NCBI GenBank assembly: GCA_900538765.1
Contig: UQAB01000034.1
Coordinates: 1-14,443 of the forward strand
Length of the DNA: 14,443 nucleotides
From: an uncultured Azospirillum sp.
GTDB taxonomy: Bacteria > Pseudomonadota > Alphaproteobacteria > RF32 > CAG-239
Reading direction: 5' to 3'
In this document: in pieces, positions 6,400-13,187 of the stretch
How positions within the stretch are numbered: the first letter of the stretch is position 1
Layout of the letters: each line of letters opens with the position of its first letter
The notes under the pieces: model-generated
Told to the model about the DNA's origin: nothing
The model's input: only the letters and a program-made list of their open reading frames with translations
Database searches by the model: none
Position numbers and translations under genes: made by a program

Positions 6400-7755
6400 A
6401 TGATGACAGAGAAAGCAATACACATCATCGGCGCCGGATTGGCCGGCTGCGAAGCCGCCTGGCAAATTGCCAAGAGAGGCGTGCGGGTTTATCTGCATGA
6501 AATGAAACCTTTAAAATATTCAGCGGCTCACAAAAATCCCGACTTTGCCGAGTTGGTTTGTTCCAATTCGCTCCGTTCGGACGATTTTGAGCATAATGCC
6601 GTTGGGCTGATGCATCAGGAAATGCGTCTTGCAGGTTCGCTGATTATGGCCTGCGCCGATGCAACAAAAGTTCCGGCGGGAGGAGCCCTGGCCGTTGACA
6701 GGGACGGTTTTGCCAAGCTCGTCAGTGAGAAAATCCGCAGTCATCCGTTTATTGACATTATTGAGGGTGAAATTACCGAACTTCCCGACGAGGCCGCCGG
6801 CGATACCATTATAGCCACAGGACCACTGACCAGCGAAGCGTTGGCGCAGTCCATTTTGAAGCATATTGACAATCAGGCTTTGTCATTTTATGACGCCATC
6901 GCACCGGTTGTTTTCAAAGACAGCATTAACTTTGAAAAAGCCTGGTATCAATCCCGTTATGACAAAGGCGACAAGTTTGACTATATCAACTGCCCCATGA
7001 ACAAAGAGCAGTATTATACCTTTGTCGACAGTTTGCTAAAGGCAGAAAAAGCCGAATTTCACGACTGGGAAGAAGCCCGTTATTTTGACGGCTGCCTGCC
7101 GATTGAGGTCATGGCCGAGAGAGGGATTGACACCCTGCTCTACGGGCCGATGAAGCCGGTCGGCCTGACAAATCCGCACTGCGCCGAAAAACCATACGCC
7201 GTCGTCCAACTGCGGCAGGACAATAAAGAAGATACGCTGCGAAATATTGTCGGCTTTCAGACAAAACTGAAATACGGCGAACAGAAACGTATTTTTCAGA
7301 TGATACCGGGATTGGAAAACGCCGAATTTGCCAGACTGGGCGGTATTCACAAAAATACGTTTATCAAGAGCCCGGTTCTGCTGGATAGTTTTCTCAGGCT
7401 GAAAAGCCGCCCCAACATTCGTTTTGCCGGACAGATTACCGGCTGCGAGGGCTATATTGAGAGTGCTGCTGTCGGCTTAATGTGCGGTTATTTTGCCGCC
7501 GCGCAGATTTTGGGGCAAGATGTCCTGTTGCCGCCACGGACAACGGCTTTCGGTTCTATGCGGTCACATCTGACCGACGATACAAACATAGAAGACTTTC
7601 AGCCGATGAATATAAATTTCGGTATATTCCCGACAATCAGCGGCGAAACGACGGCTAACGGGAAATTTCGCAAGATTAAAGGGGCTGACCGTAAAAAAGC
7701 ATACAGCGACAGAGCTTTACATGATATAAAAGAATGGCTTAAGGTTATCGCATGA
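6400..7755 (+). CDS. trmFO: Folate-dependent tRNA (uracil-54-C5)-methyltransferase TrmFO
   Basis: Makes ribothymidine at position 54 of tRNA, using methylene-tetrahydrofolate as carbon donor and FADH2 as reductant. The protein of about 451 residues has the FAD-binding Rossmann motif IIGAGLAGCEAAW at 9-21, the family signature ELVCSNSLRSDD with the conserved Cys near 54, and FDGCLPIEVMAERG with the second conserved Cys. Further along are AEKPYAVVQLRQDN, GLENAEFARLGGIHKNTFI, FAGQITGCEGYIESAAVG and NINFGIFP. The start at 6400 follows GAGGA by about 5 bases; the next ATG (6403) is equally possible. Its last codon overlaps the hpnC start (ATGA), so it heads a translationally coupled operon with three squalene genes, an unrelated pathway. 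Confidence 0.96.
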   Translation: MMTEKAIHIIGAGLAGCEAAWQIAKRGVRVYLHEMKPLKYSAAHKNPDFAELVCSNSLRSDDFEHNAVGLMHQEMRLAGSLIMACADATKVPAGGALAVDRDGFAKLVSEKIRSHPFIDIIEGEITELPDEAAGDTIIATGPLTSEALAQSILKHIDNQALSFYDAIAPVVFKDSINFEKAWYQSRYDKGDKFDYINCPMNKEQYYTFVDSLLKAEKAEFHDWEEARYFDGCLPIEVMAERGIDTLLYGPMKPVGLTNPHCAEKPYAVVQLRQDNKEDTLRNIVGFQTKLKYGEQKRIFQMIPGLENAEFARLGGIHKNTFIKSPVLLDSFLRLKSRPNIRFAGQITGCEGYIESAAVGLMCGYFAAAQILGQDVLLPPRTTAFGSMRSHLTDDTNIEDFQPMNINFGIFPTISGETTANGKFRKIKGADRKKAYSDRALHDIKEWLKVIA

Positions 7756-8609
7756 AAGAACGGCACAAACAGCAAAAAGACGAAAATTTTCCAGTCGCAT
7801 TCAGACTTTTTCCCAAAAGATACCGGAAAATGGTGAATTGTTATTATGATTTTGCCCGGCAGGCTGACGACATTGCCGACGCTCCCGACCTTTTACCCAA
7901 GGAAAAATCGGCGCAGCTTGATATGCTGGAAAATGTTCTATACGGTGAAAAAAATTTTCCGACAGCCTATGCGGCTGCGGCAAAGCTGAGAGAAATGTTT
8001 CTTGCCTACGGCTTTGATTTTTCCCTGGCGACTGATTTGTTGACGGCCTTTCGCCAAGATGCCCAAGGCTTCAAATATCAGACATGGGCGCAGCTTGTCA
8101 ATTACTGCCAATATTCGGCGGCTCCGGTCGGGCGTTTTTTGCTGGCTTTGTATAACGAAAGCCCGTCGACATATCAGCCGGCATCCATTTTGTGTACGGT
8201 TTTGCAGATTGTCAACCATCTGCAAGATGCCGGATATGACGCCAAAATTCTAAAAAGGGTTTACTTTCCCGAAAAAATATTGCATAAATATAAGGTTAGC
8301 GAGAGTGATTTGGTTAAGGCTGAAACCAGTCCGTCCCTGCGCCGCGCAGCAGACAATCTGCTTGCCAGAGTTGAAAAACAGCTTGAAGAAGCGGCGGTTT
8401 TGCCTAAAGTTATAAAATCAATCCCCCTCAGAATTGAAACTTTTGTTATCATAAACTTAACCAAAATTATGATAACAAAATTAAAAAAGAAGGATTTTTT
8501 GGCGGAAGAAATCAAGTTATCCCGATACGACTGGATTGTTTCTTCCATGAAAGGGACGATGCAGGGCATATTTACCCGTCCCAGAACTTTGAGTACTAAA
8601 GGCATTTAA
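7752..8609 (+). CDS. hpnC: HpnC, hydroxysqualene synthase
   Basis: A 285-residue trans-isoprenyl diphosphate synthase of the squalene/phytoene synthase family. HpnC converts presqualene diphosphate, made by HpnD, to hydroxysqualene. The first aspartate-rich motif is ARQADDIAD (D39-D43); the second is the HpnC-like form VNHLQDAGYD followed by LKRVYFP, whereas HpnD has RDVKED. FPVAFRLFP near the N-terminus is also HpnC-like. The start codon overlaps the trmFO stop by 4 bases, with AAGG 7 bases upstream. The stop codon is immediately followed by the hpnD start. A phytoene synthase reading is unlikely given the HpnC-HpnD-HpnE triplet. Confidence 0.93.
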   Translation: MKERHKQQKDENFPVAFRLFPKRYRKMVNCYYDFARQADDIADAPDLLPKEKSAQLDMLENVLYGEKNFPTAYAAAAKLREMFLAYGFDFSLATDLLTAFRQDAQGFKYQTWAQLVNYCQYSAAPVGRFLLALYNESPSTYQPASILCTVLQIVNHLQDAGYDAKILKRVYFPEKILHKYKVSESDLVKAETSPSLRRAADNLLARVEKQLEEAAVLPKVIKSIPLRIETFVIINLTKIMITKLKKKDFLAEEIKLSRYDWIVSSMKGTMQGIFTRPRTLSTKGI

Positions 8610-9449
8610 ATGAACGATATTAAGAAAATTGTAAAACGTTCCGGAACATCTTTTTTTTGGAGCATGCGTTTTCTACCCAAAGCCAAACGCATGGCTATGT
8701 ACACGCTTTACGCTTTCTGCCGCCATATTGACGACATTGTCGACGGCAATGATATGACAATGGCTGAAAAACTTGAACTGATTCAGGCATGGCGCGAGGA
8801 GATGGACAACATCTATGACAAGAAAGTGCCGACAACCGATATCGGACGTAAAATCTATAAAAACTGCATGAGATTCAAATTACCCAAAACGGAATTCATC
8901 AAGCTGATCGATTCTATTTCCATGGACATTCCCAATCCGTTGCAGGCACCGAATATGTCCGAATTTTACAAATACTGCCGCGGCGTAGCAGGCGCTCCGG
9001 GTAACTTGTCTTTGCGCATTTTCGGGTGCGATAACGAAAAAATGATAGAAAGTCTGGCGACTTCCTTAGGAAACGCCCTGCAAATCACCAACATTTTGCG
9101 TGACGTCAAAGAAGACGCCCAGGCCAACCGCCTGTATATTCCCGAAGAGATGTTGGAAAAAGCCAGCATTACCTCAACCAATCCGACAGAAGTCATTGTC
9201 AACAAAAATCTGGCGATAGCCAGAGAGGCTTTGGCGCGGATTGCCGAAGAAGAATTCAAAAAATCGGAACAGATGATTAAGCTTTTGGACAAGAAATCCG
9301 CCCGTTCGGTCAAAGCCATTATGGCTATTTATAAAAAATATTTCGACATTATGAAAAACCGCGGCTGGGAAATTATTTCCCCCAAACCGCAAATCAGCAA
9401 ATTCGGTAAATTCACTCTGGCGGCAAAGGCATATTTTTCTGATAAATGA
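8610..9449 (+). CDS. hpnD: HpnD, presqualene diphosphate synthase
   Basis: Condenses two farnesyl diphosphates head-to-head into presqualene diphosphate, the first committed step of bacterial squalene synthesis by the Hpn route. The 279-residue protein has SGTSFFWSMRFLP near the start, the first Mg-binding motif FCRHIDDIVD (D41-D45), YCRGVAGAPG near 122-131, and the second motif NILRDVKEDAQANRLYIP (D165-D169). It begins directly after the hpnC stop with AAAGG upstream, and its last codon overlaps hpnE by 4 bases, so the three enzymes should be made in fixed proportion. Confidence 0.95.
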   Translation: MNDIKKIVKRSGTSFFWSMRFLPKAKRMAMYTLYAFCRHIDDIVDGNDMTMAEKLELIQAWREEMDNIYDKKVPTTDIGRKIYKNCMRFKLPKTEFIKLIDSISMDIPNPLQAPNMSEFYKYCRGVAGAPGNLSLRIFGCDNEKMIESLATSLGNALQITNILRDVKEDAQANRLYIPEEMLEKASITSTNPTEVIVNKNLAIAREALARIAEEEFKKSEQMIKLLDKKSARSVKAIMAIYKKYFDIMKNRGWEIISPKPQISKFGKFTLAAKAYFSDK

Positions 9450-10507
9450 CTTGTAAAAAATATCACATTATCGGCGGCGGCATTGCCGGATTGACCGCTG
9501 CAAAATATGTCAGAAAATACAATCCGCAGGCTGAAATTATTTTATATGAAGCCGCGGGCAATCTCGGCGGAAAGTGCAAGTCTTATTATGATCCGGTTTT
9601 GCAAAGCAATGTTGATACAGCCACTCACGCCATTTTGAAATGCAACAAAGAAGCCTGTAAAATTACCGGAAAATTAAAATTTCAAAATTCTTTTTTGTTT
9701 TATGACGCCCAGACCGGGAAATTTTCACACAGTATTCTGAAAAACATCAAAGACATTATCCTGGCTTTATTCAATCTTCCTTTAGAACTTGTTTCCCGCC
9801 CTATTCTTAAAATCACACTTCAACAAATGTTTCCGTTTTGGAATGTCAAAAAAGTTTATTTTACGGAAAACGTTACCAATGAAAAAATCATCAACCAGCA
9901 TATTCAATATCCCGATAAAATCTGTTACCATTATGTGTTAAAGGATGTCCGGGGCAAGAAAGGACGGGCAACAAAGCTTGTTTTCAACAAAGAAACCATA
10001 CTTTTAACCGAAAAAGACATTGTTATCTCTGCGATTGACATTCACAATTTCTCCAGAATTTTCAAAACAAAAGAACCCGCGTACAATAAAATTATCAATA
10101 TCCATTACCGGACAAGCACGCCGCTTACGCTGCCGGAAAGCCGTTCTTTTATTGCCGTTACCAACGGCCTCAGCCAGTGGATTTTTGTAAACGGCAACAT
10201 TCTGTCGGTCACGATCAGCCATGCCGACAAGATCGATCTTCACAAAGAAGAACTGGCACGGGAAGTCTGGAAAGAAGTCTGCACTTTAAGGAAAGTCAAA
10301 GCAGCGTTTGTTCCGCCACACCGCGTGTTGATACACCACCGCGCCACACTCCGACAGGATGACAAAAACAACCAGCTACGCCCTTTTGACTGTTTAACCC
10401 AGTATGAAAATTTTTATCTGGCCGGGGACTGGACCATGCGGGACTGGCCCTGCTCTCTTGAAGCGGCAGCTCAATCAGGAAAACGCGCCGCCCAAGCGGC
10501 AAAATAA
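9446..10507 (+). CDS. hpnE: HpnE, FAD-dependent hydroxysqualene reductase/squalene synthase
   Basis: Last step of the pathway: reduction of hydroxysqualene to squalene. The amine-oxidase-type flavoprotein begins with the dinucleotide-binding fold YHIIGGGIAGLTAAKYV and the acidic end of strand 2, LYEAAGNLGGKC. It ends with the FAD-contacting FYLAGDWTMRDWPCSLEAAAQSGKRAA, the usual C-terminal signature. At 353 residues it is shorter than the 400-plus residues I expect for the family. The middle is unusually Lys/Asn/Ile-rich, and the usual FDNGQH segment reads NVDTATHAIL here. I see no frameshift. It starts inside the last codon of hpnD without a well-placed Shine-Dalgarno, so translation is probably coupled. 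A related desaturase is the alternative, but the context makes HpnE much more likely. Confidence 0.88.
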   Translation: MTCKKYHIIGGGIAGLTAAKYVRKYNPQAEIILYEAAGNLGGKCKSYYDPVLQSNVDTATHAILKCNKEACKITGKLKFQNSFLFYDAQTGKFSHSILKNIKDIILALFNLPLELVSRPILKITLQQMFPFWNVKKVYFTENVTNEKIINQHIQYPDKICYHYVLKDVRGKKGRATKLVFNKETILLTEKDIVISAIDIHNFSRIFKTKEPAYNKIINIHYRTSTPLTLPESRSFIAVTNGLSQWIFVNGNILSVTISHADKIDLHKEELAREVWKEVCTLRKVKAAFVPPHRVLIHHRATLRQDDKNNQLRPFDCLTQYENFYLAGDWTMRDWPCSLEAAAQSGKRAAQAAK

Positions 10508-10511
10508 AAAG

Positions 10512-10590
10512 CAGGCTGCCTGAACGGAAAGTTAGCTGCGGGTTAATAGCGCATAAAGAAGCACTGCGTGCGCCTTGTGCCTGCCGGGAG
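10512..10590. repeat. Dispersed structured intergenic repeat, copy 2
   Basis: The second copy of the element at 78-175. It opens with CAGGC-T-GCCTG (10512-10522), has the 29-base core at 10531-10559 (22/29 identical to the first) and ends with TTGTGC then GGGAG. It lies 5 bases after the hpnE stop. GCAGGC near its start can pair with GCCTGC near its end, so it may fold into a long stem. Confidence 0.5.
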
Positions 10591-10598
10591 AAATGGAT

Positions 10599-10633
10599 AA
10601 TGTCATTGTTGGATCAAATCCGACAATGACATT
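10599..10633 (+). terminator. Strong hairpin after hpnE, possible operon terminator
   Basis: AATGTCATTGTTGGAT (10599-10614) and ATCCGACAATGACATT (10618-10633) pair over 16 bp around a 3-base loop. The only imperfection is a T/G at 10610/10622, a G-U wobble in plus-strand RNA but an A-C mismatch in minus-strand RNA, which favours a plus-strand transcript. Only TTT follows, so termination may be weak, or the hairpin may instead protect the 3' end of the mRNA. Confidence 0.45.
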
Positions 10634-10665
10634 TAGGAAATATATTTTACTTCATCCTCATATTC

Positions 10666-10691
10666 TCCCCTTCTGAGCGAACAGAAGGGGA
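10666..10691 (-). other. GC-rich hairpin after the Lcl-domain gene
   Basis: On the minus strand TCCCCTTCT and AGAAGGGGA form a perfect 9-bp stem with an 8-base loop, 18 bases after the stop of the secreted-protein gene. No T-run follows, so it is not a standard terminator. In diversity-generating retroelements a GC-rich hairpin just beyond the variable region has a known role in target recognition, which is one possible reading. Confidence 0.4.
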
Positions 10692-10709
10692 CCTGTCGCT
10701 GGTTAAAAA

Positions 10710-11618
10710 CTAAAACTTCAACACCGGGCGAACATTGAAGCTGCTGTAAGTCTTACTATAATTAGCCAGATAGTTGCTATTGTAACTCCAAGCCCATACG
10801 CTGTTGCTGTAGTTCTCGGTGGACGACCAATTAATGTCATAATAAAGCAACGTTTCTCCTCCAACTTTGGATAAACTGGAATTTATTGCCGAATAATTAT
10901 CCATCATTGACTGAGCAATACCTGCCGCCGGCAAACACCATTTTCCCTTAGTTTCAGACACTGAACTTGGCATATAATTTACCGCTACCCACGCTGCCGG
11001 ATATTTTCCCTCATTACCGTATTTAATAATTGTTTGCGTATTTCCACAACTGTCAATGTCTTTTTGGGCTGCTGAAACGCTGCCATAATTCGGTAAGTTC
11101 GGAATATCAACATACTCTATTGACCATTGTTTATTCCTAAAAGTTTCCAATGCCAAAGCCTGACCGCAGTTATCGCTGCCGATATAAACCACCACACCGA
11201 TGGGCGTTTTGCCGCTAACTTTATCATTAGAACAAGTTCCGTCGCTGTTTAATATATCGGCGATTTTACAGTTTTTGGCATAGCCGGTACATTCGCCGAG
11301 GACGGCTGTTTCTTCTCTTTTCTGGCATTTGCCGTCTTTCCACTCAAAACCGTCGCTACAGGTACAGGATTTATATTTATTACCGCATTTTTCCGTTCCT
11401 GCTTTTTCATTGCTTCCGGTACAGGTATATTTATATGAGGTATCACATGGACAATACCAGCCGTCGCCAAACGGACATTTTAAACAACCGCCTTTATTGG
11501 CATTTTCTTTATAGCCAAGTTCGGCACAATTTTGAGCCGGAGAACATTGCGCATAAGTTAAGGCTGGAATTAAAGACAGACTTGTCCCTATAAGTAAAAA
11601 TTTAAAATTAATATTCAT
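10710..11618 (-). CDS. Secreted Cys-rich protein with C-terminal DUF1566/Lcl-type domain
   Basis: A 302-residue exported protein. A Sec signal peptide ends in ALTYA before QC. Residues about 24-120 hold many cysteines in short motifs (CLKCPFGDGWYCPC, YTC, SCTCSDGFEW), which look like disulphide-rich adhesive or EGF-like modules. Residues about 140-302 resemble the DUF1566/Lcl or Fibrobacter-succinogenes-major-domain group with a C-type-lectin-like fold: GVVVYIG early, KGKWCLPAAGIAQSM, then INWSSTENYS and the terminal FNVRPVLKF. The last 39 residues are dominated by Asn, Ser and Tyr codons of AAY, AGY and TAY form, as in variable ligand-binding domains. AAGGA lies 9 bases before the ATG. It is preceded by a structured leader with a terminator. 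Likely a surface or periplasmic ligand-binding protein; the target is unknown. Confidence 0.8.
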   Translation of the reverse strand: MNINFKFLLIGTSLSLIPALTYAQCSPAQNCAELGYKENANKGGCLKCPFGDGWYCPCDTSYKYTCTGSNEKAGTEKCGNKYKSCTCSDGFEWKDGKCQKREETAVLGECTGYAKNCKIADILNSDGTCSNDKVSGKTPIGVVVYIGSDNCGQALALETFRNKQWSIEYVDIPNLPNYGSVSAAQKDIDSCGNTQTIIKYGNEGKYPAAWVAVNYMPSSVSETKGKWCLPAAGIAQSMMDNYSAINSSLSKVGGETLLYYDINWSSTENYSNSVWAWSYNSNYLANYSKTYSSFNVRPVLKF

Positions 11619-11642
11619 GTTGAAACATCCTTGTTTTTAGTT

Positions 11643-11673
11643 AAAACAAAACCCGCTTCATGAAGAAGACGGG
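11643..11673 (-). terminator. Intrinsic terminator inside the leader, before the Lcl-domain gene
   Basis: In minus-strand RNA CCCG-U-CUUC pairs with GAAG-CGGG (8 bp with one bulged base, 5-base loop), followed by UUUUGUUUU. It lies 24 bases before the start codon of the gene it precedes, the arrangement of an attenuator or of the 3' end of an independent RNA. Confidence 0.75.
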
Positions 11674-11855
11674 CGGATGTTCACAACCATACAATAACAC
11701 ATGGCTCAGTGCTTTCGCGCACAGCCTTATAACACTGACATCCGCCTCTAGCACAGCAGACAGATATCAGCATATTCTTATTTTAAGTCGCTAATATGCT
11801 TAACGACTGTTATTGTAAAGGGTTGTGACGCCCTCCGCGGCAAACTCTGCCGCTT
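11643..11855 (-). ncRNA. Structured leader RNA, unrecognised riboswitch/attenuator or ncRNA candidate
   Basis: About 213 nt from the predicted start near 11855 to the terminator. Elements in 5' to 3' order on the minus strand: a 5' hairpin GCGGCA/UGCCGC (11853-11837); a long-range helix UCACAACC + UACAAUAAC (11828-11809) with GUUAUUGUA + GGUUGUGA (11698-11681), 17 bp with one internal loop; a 9-bp hairpin at 11808-11786 whose only non-Watson-Crick pair is G-U on this strand; a hairpin GGCU-GUGC/GCAC-AGCC (11726-11703); and GGCGGAUGU (11746-11738) complementary to ACAUCCGCC (11680-11672). The last pairing crosses the long helix, so it is a pseudoknot or an alternative fold, and it overlaps the terminator stem by 2 bases. 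I do not match it to cobalamin, c-di-GMP, SAM, T-box, tmRNA, 6S or RNase P motifs. Confidence 0.65.
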
Positions 11856-11861
11856 AAGAAA

Positions 11862-11890
11862 AGGATATCACAGGGGTGTTTTTTTAGCAA
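11862..11890 (-). promoter_or_regulatory. Extended -10 promoter of the leader RNA
   Basis: On the minus strand TTGCTA (11890-11885), exactly 17 bases, then TATCCT (11867-11862) preceded by TGA, i.e. an extended -10 (TGn). The start would fall near 11855, placing the first leader hairpin at the very 5' end. It lies downstream of the aldolase terminator, so the leader is a separate unit. Confidence 0.6.
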
Positions 11891-11918
11891 GATATTTTAA
11901 TTGAGAATTTAAATAACA

Positions 11919-11953
11919 AAAAAACAAGGACTTTTGACCAGTCCTTGTTTTTT
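11919..11953 (-). terminator. Terminator of the aldolase gene
   Basis: AAAAAACAAGGACT (11919-11932) and AGTCCTTGTTTTTT (11940-11953) form a 14-bp stem with a 7-base loop, about 20 bases after the fba stop. The A/T tails make it work in either direction. Confidence 0.92.
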
Positions 11954-11973
11954 GTTTTAAGCTTGATAAAAAA

Positions 11974-13023
11974 TTAAAGTTCGCCGGAAGCGTAACGTTT
12001 TGCCATTTCAGACATCGGAATAACTTTAATCTTGTCAGCATGACCGGCTGCGCCAAAAGCTTCGTAGCGGGCTTCGCAGACTTTCTGCATTTCTTCAATT
12101 GCCGGCTTAAGATACTTGCGCGGGTCAAATTCTTTCGGATTCTCAGCAAAGAGCTTACGAATTGCGCCGGTAATAGCCATACGGCAGTCTGTATCAACGT
12201 TAACTTTACGGACACCGGATTTGATACCGCGGACGATTTCTTCGACAGGAACACCGAATGTCTGCGGAATGGCACCACCGTAGGCGTTAATCAAATCCTG
12301 CAATTCCTGAGGAACAGAAGAAGAACCGTGCATAACCATGTGTGTATTCGGCAGTTTGGCGTGGATTTTTTCAATCACGTCAATCGCTAAAATATCACCG
12401 GTCGGTTTACGGGTGAACTTATAAGCGCCGTGAGAGGTACCAACGGCAACTGCCAAAGCGTCAAGTTTGGTTTCAGCAACAAATTTTGCCGCTTCATCCG
12501 GGTCTGTTACCAAGCGTTTCTTGTCAATAACGCCTTCAGCGCCGTGACCGTCTTCTTTGTCGCCTTTTCCGGTTTCAAGAGAGCCGATAACGCCGAGTTC
12601 ACCTTCAACGGAAGCACCGACAGCATGGGCGCGGGCAACAACTTCCTTCGTTACATGAACATTATATTCAAAAGAGGACGGGGTCTTGCCGTCGGCTTCC
12701 AAAGAACCGTCCATCATGACAGAGGAGTAACCGTTAACAATGGCAGACTGGCAGATATCAACGGAAGAACCGTGATCCTGGTGAATACAAATCGGCAGTT
12801 CAGGGAACATTTCAATACCGGCCTGAACCATATGGCGAATCATCGGGTCACCGGCAAACTTGCGGGCACCGGTAGAAGTCTGCAAAATAACCGGGGCATT
12901 AACTTTTTTGGCTGCCTGCAAAACAGCAATAACCTGTTCCATATCATTAATATTAAACGCCGGAACGCCATAGCTGTTTTCAGCCGCATGGTCAAGAATC
13001 TGACGCATTGTAACTAAAGGCAT
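11974..13023 (-). CDS. fba: Class II fructose-bisphosphate aldolase
   Basis: Zinc-dependent cleavage of fructose 1,6-bisphosphate to glyceraldehyde 3-phosphate and dihydroxyacetone phosphate, in glycolysis and gluconeogenesis. The 349-residue TIM barrel has YGVPAFNINDMEQ at 18-30, CIHQDHG with the catalytic D83 and zinc ligand H84, SVMMDGS, VEGELGVIGS, the second zinc His in AVGTSHGAYKF, the third in MVMHGSSSVP, and KVNVDTDCRMA for phosphate binding. The length and the GVIGSLETGKGD/DGHGAEG insert are typical of the CbbA-like class IIB enzymes common in alphaproteobacteria. AAGGAG lies 6 bases before the ATG. It is monocistronic, with promoter 13061-13088 and terminator 11919-11953. Confidence 0.97.
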   Translation of the reverse strand: MPLVTMRQILDHAAENSYGVPAFNINDMEQVIAVLQAAKKVNAPVILQTSTGARKFAGDPMIRHMVQAGIEMFPELPICIHQDHGSSVDICQSAIVNGYSSVMMDGSLEADGKTPSSFEYNVHVTKEVVARAHAVGASVEGELGVIGSLETGKGDKEDGHGAEGVIDKKRLVTDPDEAAKFVAETKLDALAVAVGTSHGAYKFTRKPTGDILAIDVIEKIHAKLPNTHMVMHGSSSVPQELQDLINAYGGAIPQTFGVPVEEIVRGIKSGVRKVNVDTDCRMAITGAIRKLFAENPKEFDPRKYLKPAIEEMQKVCEARYEAFGAAGHADKIKVIPMSEMAKRYASGEL

Positions 13024-13060
13024 ATTTATCTCCTTAACAATAGTTTAATTTTCTTTACTG

Positions 13061-13088
13061 AATATATCCTTTTGCCGTTTATTTGCAA
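13061..13088 (-). promoter_or_regulatory. Candidate promoter of fba
   Basis: On the minus strand TTGCAA (13088-13083), a 16-base spacer and TATATT (13066-13061; 5/6 to consensus), about 40 bases before the fba start. Confidence 0.55.
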
Positions 13089-13124
13089 TCTTTTTTTATC
13101 TCTTGTCCGCGCAGAAAATTTCTC

Positions 13125-13153
13125 TTGCCATAATCGACAAAACAGGCTATGAT
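13125..13153 (+). promoter_or_regulatory. Candidate promoter of the small membrane protein gene
   Basis: TTGCCA (13125-13130), 17 bases, TATGAT (13148-13153), each 5/6 to consensus. The transcript would start near 13160, about 28 bases before the ATG at 13188. It is divergent from the fba promoter. Confidence 0.65.
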
Positions 13154-13187
13154 AAAGGCAATATAAAATTATTAAAAATAAAAAATT

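Noticed and set aside
10508..10709. A remnant gene between hpnE and the Lcl-type gene
   Set aside because: Only the repeat copy and two hairpins are seen; there is no frame with similarity to the neighbouring proteins.
11643..11855. Reading the structured leader as tmRNA, 6S RNA, a cobalamin or c-di-GMP riboswitch, or a group II intron domain
   Set aside because: The diagnostic motifs (tag frame and tRNA-like end, 6S bubble, B12 box, GEMM core, domain V) are not visible. A similar-looking GUGC-GCGAAA-GCAC hairpin alone is not enough.
11619..11890. Integron attC site or attachment site in front of the Lcl-type gene
   Set aside because: Despite the large inverted repeats, I could not find paired RYYYAAC/GTTRRRY core sites in the required arrangement, and no integrase is present.
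12040..13017. Plus-strand frames of 116 and 195 codons opposite fba
   Set aside because: The aldolase on the minus strand is unambiguous; these are antisense shadows.
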